In this document: piece by piece, positions 42,129-54,400 of the stretch
How positions within the stretch are numbered: the first letter of the stretch is position 1
How the letters are laid out: each line of letters opens with the position of its first letter
Assembly (NCBI GenBank): GCA_963970005.1
Contig: CAXAMN010003558.1
Coordinates: forward strand, 1,584,854-1,648,853
Length of the DNA stretch: 64,000 nucleotides
Origin: Durusdinium trenchii
Taxonomy: Eukaryota > Sar > Dinophyceae > Suessiales > Symbiodiniaceae
Direction: 5' to 3'
The notes under the pieces: generated by a model
What the model saw: the letters and a program-made list of their open reading frames with translations, nothing else
Database searches by the model: none
What the model was told of the DNA's origin: nothing
Made by a program: the position numbers and the translations under genes

Positions 42129-42374
42129 CTTTGGTGTCTCAAAGTCGGCCCGTTTGGTTTCAGCACCCGCAGCGGCCGGCAAGCACGGGCTGATCCCCAC
42201 CTGTGACGAAAAGAAGAGGTGTCTGAAGGTTGGCTGGTGCGTTTTGGTGCCCAGGTTTCTGCACCCACGTGGTTTTCTGCTTATCTGGGCATGATGGGTG
42301 CAGAATGGGCATAGACCCGGAGCAACCAGAACTTGGACAGACACCTTAGCCAAAATCAAGTCCCTCAAAAACGG

Positions 42375-42505
42375 ACAATGGATATACTGTATACATTGAT
42401 ATATATATATATATAAACTATACTACACTAATAAGCTATATATTGTATAATCATTATATTATGATATACTGTATCATATAATAATATATCATAAATAATT
42501 ATGCC
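42375..42505. other. AT-rich island
   Basis: About 130 bp of almost pure A/T with TATATA runs and short palindromes. No gene. Similar short islands recur through the window (e.g. 30680-30750, 61340-61365). Confidence 0.6.
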
Positions 42506-42509
42506 GTAC

Positions 42510-43745
42510 CCTTGAGAGACGTTGTTTTTCAAGTGGAGTAAGTTTTGGGGATTCACTCAAGAACCAGTTCAGGGCCTACGTCGGCGCATCTTGCCAAAAG
42601 CCGTTTCGAGGCCTCCCAGCTACTTCCAAGGTAGAAGCAGCCTCAAACCTCTGCATCAAAAGCACTATATAAAGGATTAGTCTTAACTGGAAGTGCACAG
42701 TGTTCTTTCCCAACAGGGGACCTTCAACAGGCGCTTCAAAGCTCCTGAGCATGTGCGGGCATCTCAAAATTGTTCCTCTTGATAGCAAAGCTTCATCAAG
42801 GGCTGCACAACTCCCCATACGGCTTTGAAGCTTTGTAATGGCCTAATTAGACACTACAGCGTACATTTCCTTGAGCAAGCTTCTTTGAAACAGAAAATCA
42901 TCCATCAAACGCTACCAAATATGACCAAACAAGAGGATGCATTAAAGGATACATCAACGTGACAAAGTGATGACAACTTACGTCTCACACCCTCAATATG
43001 ACCTGAGGCCCAATGTTAACCAGAGACACAAATTCGGCGTCGTTTGGCGTCGGTTTGGCATCGTTTTGGTGTCCTTTTGGCGTCGCTATTTTTTTGGTGC
43101 GTTCTTGGCGGGGAGTCTTTTTTGAGTGATCCCAGCAAGTCCATGATTCCAGGCTTGGTTTAGTTTGTACAACGGGGAAGGACTTGCTAGGGTTAACTTT
43201 TCTTTGATAATATAAGAAGAACCCAACTCCCTCCAGATTTTATTTAGGCGAAATTAGGCGAAGGCAGTTTTGGTGATTATATAGGGCGTTGTTGCCGTCG
43301 AGCCATCCGGTTTTGATTACTTGCGCTCCCTGCCTCTGATGGCTGTTGATTTTTGCAGCATGACTAAGGGGCATTGAAAAAAACACGAAGCCAGACATCT
43401 AGCAGGCCAAGCACGCCTTTCTTCCCATCTCCTTGGACCAATTTTGACCGACTCTTGCACACTCAGATCGTGTGTGAACGGCACCTGTTCAGGGCCCCGA
43501 GCTCGAACGCCGGTGCGAACGGCACCGGCATCGACCGATTCGGCGTTCGCTTCGAGGCCCGGTCAAAGAGACGTGAAGTGCATTTTGAGGAAGAAAAGGT
43601 GGCGGAACGCACCCGCTGGGGCACCTGGATGGATTGACACTCACCCAAAACACCCACCTCTACCCCACCGCAGCCGCAGAGCCCGGCCGTTTGCGGAGTG
43701 GGAGCCAAATCAAGCGATGTTGGAGCATGTTGGACCGAAGTGTCT
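42510..43745. other. Intergenic region with one GC-rich patch
   Basis: Mostly unremarkable; GGCGTCG/TTTGGCGTC words repeat near 43035-43090. A GC-rich patch at 43480-43640 is open in overlapping frames (one is Arg/Glu rich) but has no recognised domain or splice link. Confidence 0.3.
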
Positions 43746-43751
43746 AGCTAG

Positions 43752-43853
43752 AGTTCCATGATTTTGGGGATAGTCTTTAGACCCATCCAGCTTGTGAATG
43801 TGGACGTGGGCACTCCGACGTCCTTCATGGATAGCACCCAACATCATGGAACT
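43752..43853. mobile_element. MITE-like element, copy 2
   Basis: A 102-bp copy of the element at 22628-22730, with better terminal inverted repeats: AGTTCCATGATTTTGGG at the left against the reverse complement AGTTCCATGATGTTGGG at the right. The interior is shared with copy 1 in the same orientation. Non-coding. Confidence 0.7.
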
Positions 43854-44739
43854 GCTGGGTTCAGTCGTTTTTTCATCAGACTTACTGTATGACTTCAGAC
43901 TCTGGTGCGGTAGCTTCTTCACAGTCTTCTTCATTAAGCCCAGGATTGGCTGCTGTCGCGACGTTCCAAGGGGGGATGCAGAGTTGTCCTGAATCCAGAT
44001 CGAACTTCACACCAGCTGAATCAAACAGTACTGCCTGGAGCAACCTTTGTATACAAAAAAATGCCATAGGTCCCGGAAACATGCTTTGTGGAGCTATCAT
44101 GCCAAAAAAATGCCATAGACCTTTTTGTGGCGTTCTTGACTTTCACCTGGCGCAACAGAAGACAATGAGGGTGCAGAATTGATTCAACCCTACACGCACC
44201 TACACAGCACACTCTCCAGTGATAAAGGGTCACTCTGGGATGCGCAGCAACTTGCAACAACTGACAAACAAGTCTATCGCGGGAAATTTGCGGGAATATG
44301 GCGGAATAATTTGTAGGAATATGATGGCCAAAACTTGCGGACTTGATATTTTTGCAGCATATTTTAACACAACACACAAGCACTTCAGGCTAACCAGTTG
44401 AAGCCCAATCCTCGGCAGACACCTGAGAAAACTTTGCATATGGTCCAAGTTATCACTGCATACGTCCATTTTGGTGTTTCGCCTATCGCATTTTCAGTCC
44501 AGCATGGTCCAGCGATTGTTAGAAATTTTAAATGTTGTGATTAGGACGCAACGTTGCTGTTCTATGGGTTGCTGTTCCAAATCTATGGTTCTGTTAGAAG
44601 TTTTGTTCTATTTGTTTTAGATGTTTTATGTTTGTGACGCTTCCTTGAAGATTCGGAGCGAGACCCAATCAATTCATATGAGGGCCGTCCGTTATTGCCA
44701 GTGAAGGAATTTCGATCAACTGTTAAAACAAACATGTCG

Positions 44740-45145
44740 CGAAAGGGAAACTGCAGTCCGCGAAAGGCCGGCGATAGGACAGCGAAAGACATGTGCCAAC
44801 CTAGACTTACATACAATGTGCATAATACATGCCACATCCTTTTTCCCGAACAGAAACACGGATTTTCGCGAAAGGGCTGCGAAAGGCCGGCGGTAGGCCC
44901 GCGAAAGAGCGCATTGCCTGGAAGGGCATTTGCCCATCCATGGCCTTGAAATAAGCCTTGAAACCTTTGTTTCAAGTATGAATTGACAAAGGGTAATTAG
45001 CCTGCTTCTCAGCGCACTAAAAGGGATTTAGATGTCCAAACACTGTGAACTCAGTGCAATGGAACAAGCTCATCACAATGCGCGAAAGGAAAACCTGTGG
45101 TTTTTCTGCAAACGCGAAAGGGTCGCGAAAGGCCGGCGATACAAG
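44740..45145 (+). repeat. GCGAAAGG(CCGGCGATAGG) interspersed motif
   Basis: The word GCGAAAGG recurs about nine times, and three times as GCGAAAGGCCGGCG(A/G)TA near 44760, 44878 and 45127, separated by unrelated sequence. The spaced arrangement suggests decayed copies of a short repeat. Confidence 0.5.
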
Positions 45146-45159
45146 CTCAAAAAGAAGAG

Positions 45160-46340
45160 CTTTGTTGGACAACCCCCATATGGATTTTCTAGCCAAGAGA
45201 ACGTCTTCCAGCAACTGACCATTTGGACATCTATGCATTTTTGGACCTTCAGAATGTCAAGGTTCGTACCCCGGATGTTCCACGCAAAAGTATACAATGT
45301 ACCGCACATATATCGATCCTCCCCCCAACAAACATGCAGATTGGAGTCTTCGTCCCCGAAGAATACGAGTCTCGGTGCCAGGCATATCGCACCGAGAAAA
45401 GCCGACGCCTCCCATCGAGAACCGATCGGGTCGATCGGGAATCGAGCCGATCAAAAGCGTGGTAGGAAAAAAGCCCAACTCGACCAGCCAAAGGACCCGA
45501 TGTTGAGGCTTCAGGTCTCCAGATCACCCTCGAACTCGAAAACGACGATGCTGTGATGCGATGGAAAGACTCCGGACCGGCGGTGCTGCGGTGCTCAGGG
45601 GATGTTTTATGGCACCTGCTGCCGGATCCGACGTCGGAAGCCTGGAGATCTTCGTAAGGACTTTGAGATGAGAAGCTGAGTGGAAAACGTCAAGAGAGGG
45701 TGAATATCAACGTGTTTGTTTTTCTATGCGCAGATTTGATCAGTGGACATCAAAACCACAGCCAGGGGCTTGAATCTTTTTGACTGAGCGTTTGGAAGTC
45801 TCCACATAAATATTGGGATGGCCAGTGATTCAGGCGAAGAAATCCGGTCATTGAAGAAGTGGAACTTCCAAAAGGGAGGGCTTGATGCTCTTCTTGGGGT
45901 CTTCTGGTTTGAATCGCAGGCTTCATGAGACTCCATGACTTGTCAAAAAGGTGTGCTGGATCGACATAGAATCTGTTTAGCAGTTTGGCAGCAGGGTTTA
46001 CCTTCACCAAAGCTGCTTTGGAGACCATTTCATCCCCACTCACTGCTGGCGTTTGCAGAAATAATATACATGTACAGCATGAAAAGGAACACTTATACAG
46101 CACCAAACAATAACAACTCCTTATTCTTGCGGTTGGTCCAAAACAGGGCCACCCTGTCTTTCAAAGAATTCAATTAGCCCACCTTGGTGTTTTTTGTGGG
46201 TCAACTCCCTGGTCATTTTGGTAGTTCACACCCAAATGAAGGCACGGTCAACCTGGGATTTGGCTGTTGGAACCCCACGAACCACAACACTGCTCTTGAA
46301 CAACATTCTTGATTCTTGACCGTTTCTGTGTTTTTGTTCT
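45160..46340. other. Mostly unassigned, GC-rich patch at 45300-45560
   Basis: The patch at 45300-45560 is open in several frames on both strands (one + frame reads NRADQKRGRKKAQLDQPKDP). No domain or start is seen. The remainder has no coding signal. Confidence 0.25.
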
Positions 46341-46389
46341 TTAAAGCAGCCCTGAAGGCCTCCTGCGCACCTGGGCCTTCAGGCCTCCT

Positions 46390-47215
46390 GCGCAGAAGAA
46401 GAAGGTCTTTCGCTCGCGGCGGAGCAACAGCGCGGTGCGGCGCTCGGCCGGTGTGTCGAGCAGTGTGTGGAGGTGACGCGTGGAGATCCGATCCATGTCC
46501 TTCGGTCACATGTGGGCGATGGGGCACACAGATGTCCACGGCTCGAATTTGGAGGCTTTGGGCAATGGTCATCAGGAAGGGTCAGACAAGTACAGTGCTT
46601 GAAAGTAAGTGGTTTCTGTTCCCACAAGTACAGCTGCAACTTGGATCATTTCTGGATTCCTGCTTTTGACATTTTGTGTTGAATCGTGCATTAATCTACA
46701 CTGTTAATACTCTACTACGTCAATAGGTGGTCGGAGCAGATGGATATTCTTGATGTCACGCCGAAAGTTCCTGGTAATTTTGCTGTTCCTATTTGCCACA
46801 TTGCTGTGACACGGAAAACCTGCGAAGGATGCAGACATATCAGAGGACATCATAGATATGGGTCAAGAACTTGCAGCGGATCACGATTCTTCTTAAGGGC
46901 TACCCTGAGGTCACAATCAAAGAGTACACCCTGATCAAGCAGGATTTCAGGTTTTCAGCAGGCTCAGGTTCTATTTCACATCCTTACAGTCAGAACAGGA
47001 AAGGCTGTATGAAAGGTGGGGGTTGCTCGGAAAAGGATGAACGCCATAGCTGCTACAGATTTGCCTCGTGCGCGTACGAACGGGCCGGAAGTTGGCGTCG
47101 TGGCGCACGCGCGAGTCTCGTCGCATCAGTCAAGGGAGCGTATGAGGGGCCGAGTCCAAGGGATACTGAGCGACCGACCCCTCATACTTATCGACGTATT
47201 CTTGGGAAAATGAGG
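46390..47215 (+). CDS. Gene F: small split-gene candidate, unknown
   Basis: Four exon-like stretches on +: about 46398-46608 (reads AALGRCVEQCVEVTRGDPIH and LEFGGFGQWSSG), ending at a strong GTAAGT donor; about 46731-46772 (WSEQMDILDVTPKVP); about 46865-46942 (ITILLKGYPEVTIKEYTLI); and about 47025-47213 (RMNAIAATDLPRARTNGPEV, stop TGA). Frame joins were not verified for every intron. No family recognised. The GC-rich coding stretches separated by AT-richer spacers fit a real gene better than chance. Confidence 0.38.
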
Positions 47216-47955
47216 GTCATGTGAGTGCTTAAGATATGCTGGACCCTCAGGGTGCTCGGAGCTGGAACTGCAGTTCGAACAGATGATTTCAGGTGGGTTG
47301 GTGTGGGTGGGGGTGGGTGGGGGTGTGGTTGGGTGGGTGCGTGGTGCATCTACAGTGCTCCTCGGTCTAGCTTGCTGAACATGGCAAATCAGCGGCCATT
47401 GCCAAGGAGGATGTGGTATCGGTCAATAGCCAGAGCCTGAGACTGTGAAGGCGGTGACTCGCAATCATCGAGTGAAAAGCATGGGCCGTCTACATGCTGA
47501 AGCAGTCTTTCCTTAGCAATGTGATCACCCGTTCACATAAATGTTGCTCATGCAGTACATTCAAGGGGGGGTCTACCCCCTTTTTTTCTTGCTCTTGCGG
47601 TAGCCGAAGACGGGGTGTTTCCCCCCTCAAAAGATACTTTTCCCGGTCTCCGGATGTAATTTCCGGGGAAGTGGTGTTACTGTGTATATACATATATATG
47701 CTAGCCCCCCAAAAAAACACACCTGCTTTTTAACTTATCTCGAAGTGAGTTCCAAGGTAGTTTTATGTTGATTTTAATTTAGTGTCAGTGTTGTTTATAT
47801 TTCAATGTATTTGTAATTCATCTTTAGTTTCAGCCAGTTTCAGCTAGTTTAAATCTTATACAATTCAATTGAGCCACGTGTCTTTTGCAAATGATTAGGT
47901 TTATACAAAAAGGGAACTGTACATGTTGAGAAGTTGCGGAGGCTGTTCTGCTTGG

Positions 47956-48325
47956 GGCGTAGGCGTCATGCAGGCATTTTGCGTAGGTGGGTGCTGAAAG
48001 ACTTGCGTAGGCACACGTTTAATGAAAGCATGAGTTTTCTTGTTCAGACTTCTTCAAAAGCTCTTCAAGGGTCTTGGGGAAAGATAATTATGGGTTGTAG
48101 TTGTTTAACTTGACACGTGTTTGCAAATTCCAGTGGGGAACACAAGGAAAATGAATTGTAATGGCACAAGGATTATGTAGCTTTTCTCGAGTCACCTGAT
48201 GTGACTAAAGTTGGTGAAAGTACCCTGCGTAGGCATCCCGCGTAGGCACCTAACAAAGAGAACCTCTCGCGTAGGCATTTGCTTGAGAGGGGAGCTGAGG
48301 CGTAGGCACCGACGTAGGTACAGAC
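47956..48325 (+). repeat. GCGTAGGCA interspersed motif cluster
   Basis: The nonamer GCGTAGGCA or close variants occur about eight times in 370 bp, singly or in close pairs, for example near 47956, 48003, 48224, 48239, 48267 and 48299. Spacer sequences are unrelated. A remnant of a short tandem array or a protein-binding cluster are both possible. Confidence 0.55.
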
Positions 48326-48645
48326 CCAGTGTATTATAAGCCCCGCACCACAAAAAACACAACTCAATTTCAGTTGTTTCACAATTCTAGTTGAATTCTA
48401 TTTTGGTTTCCAGTTTAATTAATTTGATTAATTAACTCTAATCTAAGCTTAATTCGATTCTAGTTCAATGCAAAACTATTTCCAATTCAATGCAAATTGA
48501 ATTCTCCTTTAATTCAGATTTTATTCTAGAGAGAGGGCTTTGCTGGGAGTGTGATTTTCAGAAAACACCTTTAAGAAAGCAAAAAACAAGATGGAGCCCA
48601 CGAACCCGAATGCAAACACGTTCGAAAAGCTACATACGTCCAAAT

Positions 48646-50350
48646 GACACTCTTGTAGGACACTCTTGTGGGACACTCTTGTAGGAAACTCTTGTGGGAC
48701 ACTCTTACGGGACACTCTTGTGGGACACTCTTGTGGGACACTCTAGTAGGAAACTCTTGTGGGACACTCTTGTAGGAAGCTCTTGGGACGCTCTTGTAGG
48801 ACACTCTTGTGGGACACTGTTGCGGGACACTCTTGTGGGACACTCTTAAGGGACACTCTTGTGAGACACTCTTGCGGGACACTGTTGCGGGACACTCTTG
48901 TGGGACACTCTTGTAGGACACTCTTGTGGGATACTCCTGTAGGACACTCTTGTGGGACACTCTTGTAGGAAGCTCTTGTGGGACGCTCTTGTAGGACACT
49001 CTTGTGGGAAGCTCTTGTGGGACACTCTTGTAGGACACTCTTGTGGGACACTGTTGCGGGACACTGTGGGACACTCTTAAGGGACACTCTTGTGGGACAC
49101 TCCTGTGGCTAACTCATTTGGGACACTCTTGTGGGACACTCTTGTGGGACACTCTTGCAGGACACTCTTGTGGGACACTCTTGTGGGACACTCTTGTGGG
49201 CCACTCTTGTGGGACACTCTTGTGGGACACTCTTGTGGGACACTCTTGNNNNNNNNNNNNNNNNNNNNNNNNNNNNNNNNNNNNNNNNNNNNNNNNNNNN
49301 NNNNNNNNNNNNNNNNNNNNNNNNNNNNNNNNNNNNNNNNNNNNNNNNNNNNNNNNNNNNNNNNNNNNNNNNNNNNNNNNNNNNNNNNNNNNNNNNNNNN
49401 NNNNNNNNNNNNNNNNNNNNNNNNNNNNNNNNNNNNNNNNNNNNNNNNNNNNNNNNNNNNNNNNNNNNNNNNNNNNNNNNNNNNNNNNNNNNNNNNNNNN
49501 NNNNNNNNNNNNNNNNNNNNNNNNNNNNNNNNNNNNNNNNNNNNNNNNNNNNNNNNNNNNNNNNNNNNNNNNNNNNNNNNNNNNNNNNNNNNNNNNNNNN
49601 NNNNNNNNNNNNNNNNNNNNNNNNNNNNNNNNNNNNNNNNNNNNNNNNNNNNNNNNNNNNNNNNNNNNNNNNNNNNNNNNNNNNNNNNNNNNNNNNNNNN
49701 NNNNNNNNNNNNNNNNNNNNNNNNNNNNNNNNNNNNNNNNNNNNNNNNNNNNNNGGACACTCTTGCGGGACACTCTTGTAGGACACTCTTGTGGGACACT
49801 CTTGTAGGACACTCTTGTGGGCCACTCTTACGGGGCACTCTTGTGGGACACTCTTGTGGGACACTCTTGTGGGGCACTCTTGTGTGTCACTCTTATGGGA
49901 CACTCTCTTGCGAGACACTCTTGTAGGACACTCTTGTGGGTCACTCTTACACGACACTCTCGTAGGACACTCTTTGTGGGACACTCTCAAAAGCACTCTT
50001 GTGGGTCACTCTTATGGGACACTCTTGTCGGACATGCTTGTGGGACAGTCTTGTGACACACTCTTGTAGGACACTCTTGTGGGTCACTCTTACAGGACAC
50101 TCTTGTGGGACACTCTTGTAGGACACTCTTGTAGGACACTCTTGTGGGACACTCTTGTGGGACACTCTTGTGTGACACTCTTGTAGGAAACTCTTGTGGG
50201 ACACTCTTGTAGGACACTCTTGAGGGCACTCTTATAGGACACTCTTGTGGGACACTCTTAAGGGACACTCTTGTGAGACACTCTTGTGGGACACGGTTGC
50301 GGGACACTCTTGTGGAACACTCTTGTGGGACACTCTTGTAGGACACTCGT
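48646..50350 (+). repeat. 13-bp satellite array (GGGACACTCTTGT)n
   Basis: Over 1.7 kb of 13-bp units GGGACACTCTTGT with variants (GTAGG, TGCGG, TTAAGG, GAAGC). It is interrupted by a 506-N gap (49249-49754), so full length is unknown. Because 13 is not a multiple of 3 and the unit has no stop in most registers, ORFs of 70-290 codons open in nearly all frames with 13-residue periods. These should not be annotated as genes. Variant units are clustered, suggesting local duplication of higher-order blocks. Confidence 0.95.
49249..49754. other. Assembly gap (506 N) inside the 13-bp satellite
   Basis: The N run begins and ends within repeat units. The array could not be assembled, and its size may be an estimate. 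Confidence 0.95.
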
Positions 50351-50390
50351 GTCGCGACACGGTCTGCCCACACACTAGAAGCAGTCACGC

Positions 50391-50690
50391 GAGCGTTTCG
50401 TACGAGACTTCCTCCAAAAGTCACGCTTCGAGGCTGCAAGACGAGCGTTTCGTACGAGACTTCCTCCTAAAGTCACGCGTCAAGTCTCCAAAACGGAGCG
50501 TTTCGTACGAGACCTCCTCCAAAAGTCACATGTCAAGTCTCCAAAACGAGCGTTTCGTACGAGACTTCCTCCAAAAGTCACGTGTCAACTCTCCAAAACG
50601 AGCGTTTCGTACGAGACTTCCTCAGTGTCAAAGTCTCCAAAACGAGCGTTTCGTACGAGACTTCCTCCAAAAGTCAAGCGGAAACACCCA
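50391..50690 (+). repeat. ~52-bp tandem repeat with palindromic TCGTACGA core
   Basis: Six units start with GAGCGTTTCGTACGAGACTT at 50391, 50443, 50496, 50548, 50600 and 50644 (spacing 52, 53, 52, 52, 44). Each carries the 8-bp palindrome TCGTACGA, followed by CCTCCAAAAGTCACG and CAAGTCTCCAAAAC. The array directly follows the 13-bp satellite. A long + ORF across it is a by-product of the repeats. Confidence 0.9.
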
Positions 50691-50804
50691 TCGGAGCACA
50701 CACATCACGCAGCCCTGCCAAGCAGTTTCGCGATTCCAGCCCCTCCAAACAACACCCGCTCACACGCCAATCCCAATGAGACAACGACAGTCACCTCTAC
50801 CACA

Positions 50805-51002
50805 ACTCACAACCTCACGATTCCCTGCGCCTGCCACGCATCTTTCCGCGTCCACACGTCTAACGCGCACAAAGTACTGCGCCTGCCACGAAATGTCAAC
50901 TCCGTCACACCTCGCAACCTCACGATTTCCTGCGCCTGCCACGAAAATCGCACTTCCACACCTCAAAATCAGCACAAAGTACTGTGTCTGCCACGAAAAG
51001 TG
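50805..51002 (+). repeat. CCTGCGCCTGCCACGAAA repeat
   Basis: Two diverged copies of a unit of about 100 bp, each containing AACCTCACGATT(T/C)CCTGCG and CACAAAGTACTG(C/T)G(C/T)CTGCCACG. Adjacent to the 52-bp array. Non-coding. Confidence 0.6.
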
Positions 51003-51411
51003 AGAATATCATCTCACATGAGCTTCAACAAAATTTGCACCACACCACACGTTTAGAATGATTTCGACCCGTTCTGAACACACTCCCATCCACCAAAATC
51101 GCCATTTCAGCTGAGACTTGTCACGAAAACAGAGCTTCGATGCCACACCCTGAAATGCAAATCCCAATGGCACGGCCACATCCAACACCCCAAAAACACG
51201 ACTCTCCAAACGCTAATCCCAATGGAACTGCGCAGTAAACTGCGGATCTCTCAAACCACTGCGCCTGTGCAGCGAAATGCATCACGCTTCTTGCGCGACA
51301 TGTCATTTTCATGCAAATCACAATGGAATAGCGTCGCAAACTGACACGTGACGCATCCATGAAAAGTCACTTGCAAAAGCTTCCCCCAATGGCAGCGCCT
51401 TAGCGTCCTAC

Positions 51412-51488
51412 TGCGAACGGTTGCGGACGGTTGCGGACGGTTGCGGACGGTTGCGAACGGTTGCGGACGGTTGCGGACGGTTGCGAAC
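51412..51488 (+). repeat. 10-bp tandem repeat (TTGCGGACGG)n
   Basis: Seven to eight copies of TTGCGGACGG with TTGCGAACGG variants. Within 3 kb this is the fourth distinct tandem-repeat class (13, 52, about 100 and 10 bp). Confidence 0.9.
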
Positions 51489-51499
51489 ATAGAAACAAC

Positions 51500-54400
51500 G
51501 GATCGCGAACAAGACTCTACCCCCAGACCCCCAGAGTTAAACGAGAACCCTTCGCTACGCATTCGGGAAAACTATTTACAAAGCTTTCAATTTAAAAGCA
51601 ACACGCAGTCTTTTCAAGTTCGAATTTAAGTTTCTATATGTAGAATTGTAAGTTAGGCTTAAACAATCATTCAGTTAGAGTTCAATAGAGTTATATTAAA
51701 TGTAATTACCAGGTCTTTTAATGAATTCAGTTCAGGTTTGGTTAAAAATCAAATTTGTATAACACTTAAACTAGAATTGAATTAGATCTAAATTTGAAGT
51801 CCATTGGAAATAAACTATATTTCAATGAAAATGTGATTAAAGTTCAATTCAAATCTAAATCAACTTCCAATAAAATTATACAGGTTGTGCAAAAGCCCAA
51901 AGGACCAAAACATCGACAAAGCAAAAAAAAAACTTTGTGGATAATGTTTGGGTGCAGCCTCAGAATAGGCTTTTTCATTGAGCAGACGAAAACAAAACAC
52001 ACTAAACACAAAAAATAACAATCTTTTGACTGAACCAAACATTATCATCATGTTTTTGTTTTTTGGTTTTGTCATTGGGGATATATTAGTATTTGTTATA
52101 TCTCATTTTCTTGAACTGTAAAGTGCATTGATTTTTATTAGATTGTTTTTACGTTTCTATATGCCCAAAAAATATGCATAAAACACTGTAACTACCAGAA
52201 AATTTGATGAAAGGGTGGGTTGTTTTTTTGGGGGGTACCATAATATTACGATACACAGAATTTATTTGCTTGGAAGTTGTAAGTTATATGATGATGATGA
52301 TGATGATGATGATGGATGTCCCCCGCCCCTTTTCATACATTTCCCTGAAAAACTATGCTTCTTCAGTGTGGTTTCCTCTCCCTTGCTTTCATACATTGCC
52401 AGGAAAATCAGCTTCCAGAACCTTCCATGATTACCTAAGAATTGTTCGACCCCATGGCTTCACACAATTTCCACTAGGGCTGTGGAGTTTCCTGGGATAG
52501 CCCATGACTTTGCAGACCCCAAAGCATACAAGACCACCAGGGCGTACACGCGTTCTCCATCGTTCTCCCCAGAAGCTCGGTCAATAACACGATTATATCA
52601 TAACCGCCCAGAGAGTGGTTGGAGACATCTCAAACTCACAAATCCTTCCCCACGAGCCCGCAGACCGCCCCACAATCTGTATTTGTTGGTCGTGATGGCC
52701 CGCAGACCCCCCGCTATGGTACCCCATGGTGTGCATGTGGCCGAGGTTCTGGACCACTCTCTCCCCCGCTTTGTTTCATACATCATATTGGTGTTCATAC
52801 CAGGGCCGCAAATGCAGACCATGTAGTATACGTGAGTGCGTCCCCCCGTGCATACAATTCGGGTCTTGATCCCCCCTACCTTTCAGACATATCTGAAAAC
52901 GGGTGTTTCCAGAAACACCGAGGGAACAAGGAAAAGGTATGTTTCAATTGAGACATCCATGTTTTAATGTTTTTCTTTATGTTCAACCCCCTCATCAGCC
53001 TTTTTTGTTTAACACCTGTCCCCCCGCATTTGCATACATTCGAAGACCCGATGATTGTGCGCGTGTTTGTCACACTAATGGACCATGCGGTCATATTGAT
53101 GCCACTTCTCCCAAAATCCTGCAGTGCAAAGCCCAAGAAACACATTTACATTGAGATCTTGCCAACACCTGTTTTGCAAGACAGTCGATATGAGACTAAG
53201 CATTGAAATGTGCAGACGCCGTGCCAGACTTGGTTCCTCCGCCACCCTCTCGGCTGCTTTCATGAGGTGAAGATAGCACTGTGTCGAGTGCCGGCAGGCG
53301 GAGCACGAAGAGTGGACAGGGCGGCGATGAGTACCGTCCCCCATGAGCCTCAGATATGATAAGAACACCCATGCCTTTAATTTAGTGGAAGATCAGTTCA
53401 TTGTTAGTTGTCCAGAGTTTTTAAGAGTTCTATTTTGCAGGGTTGTCAAACTCGAGGAAAGCACCAAGTCCAGTCATTCGGGAAAACAGATGATCCATAC
53501 AATGAAGGAAACGGCGAATCTGCGGAGAAACGGTGTATGAACCCAAGATGAACCTCAAAGGAAAGCACACACCTACCTGCCCACCAGACAGCAAGTGAAT
53601 GTCCATTATAGTTGAAAGCAGGATGATCTCCGTCTGTGCATCTAAAGTTCTGTGCATCTTGCAAGTTGCAAGATATGTTCGCTTTCTTAAATTACCAAAG
53701 TAGCGTGTGCGCAGAAGAATCATCAAAAAAATGTGGGCAGCCGAGATGGACTTGATGGACAACAGTATTCAACCCCATGCAGCGACGGACGACTTTGAAC
53801 ATTCTGCTGTAGGAGTCGCTCTTTGGAAGCGATCGCAGGACAGATCTGCAGATCTGAACTTGCTTTTTCTGAAGCCTACGATTTTGTGGGTCCATCTATA
53901 CTTTTGGGTCCCATGACCTGTAGCCTGTAACAGTCTGTAAAGCAAGAACATCACAGTTTTAGAGAAAGGCCTGCAGCTGAACCATCAACGTCCACTTGGC
54001 CCGGGTAGTGGGATATACCCAATCTACTGTAGAACTTTCCAGTCACCTCGCAAGCCGAGTTTCATGCGATGCTCGTTGACCGTCAGGGGCACCCTGGACC
54101 CATGGCAACGCGCAGGGCTCCCAGCCCTCCACGGAGAGTGGCGCGGAGTGGCGGGAGCAGAGTTCGGAGGTTGCCCATCGCTTTTCACTTCAAGGTTGAG
54201 GGAAGGGTAGGGATAGGTAGCAAGGTAGTGGCACGTGAACAATATCACCAAAGCGATGCTTAGGAAGTCCACCACAAATTTACCTTTGAACTTTGAACCC
54301 AGAGAAACTTGATCTGTAGGAACCCTTGCTCATGACCAGGCATGCCAAGATGCAAGGTCATTATTTGTACTGTGATGACTCATGACCATACAGCAACCAG

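Noticed and set aside
49043..49996. ORFs of 200-295 codons in all frames across 48.6-50.3 kb
   Set aside because: They are produced by the 13-bp satellite, whose period rotates frames and rarely creates stops, and they run through 506 N bases.
50391..50690. CRISPR-like regularly spaced repeats
   Set aside because: Repeat and spacer are both conserved (a 52-bp tandem unit), in a eukaryotic setting and with no Cas genes.
50245..51003. 252-codon + ORF
   Set aside because: It spans the end of the 13-bp satellite and the 52-bp array; its translation is repeat-derived and the same peptide appears in shifted frames.
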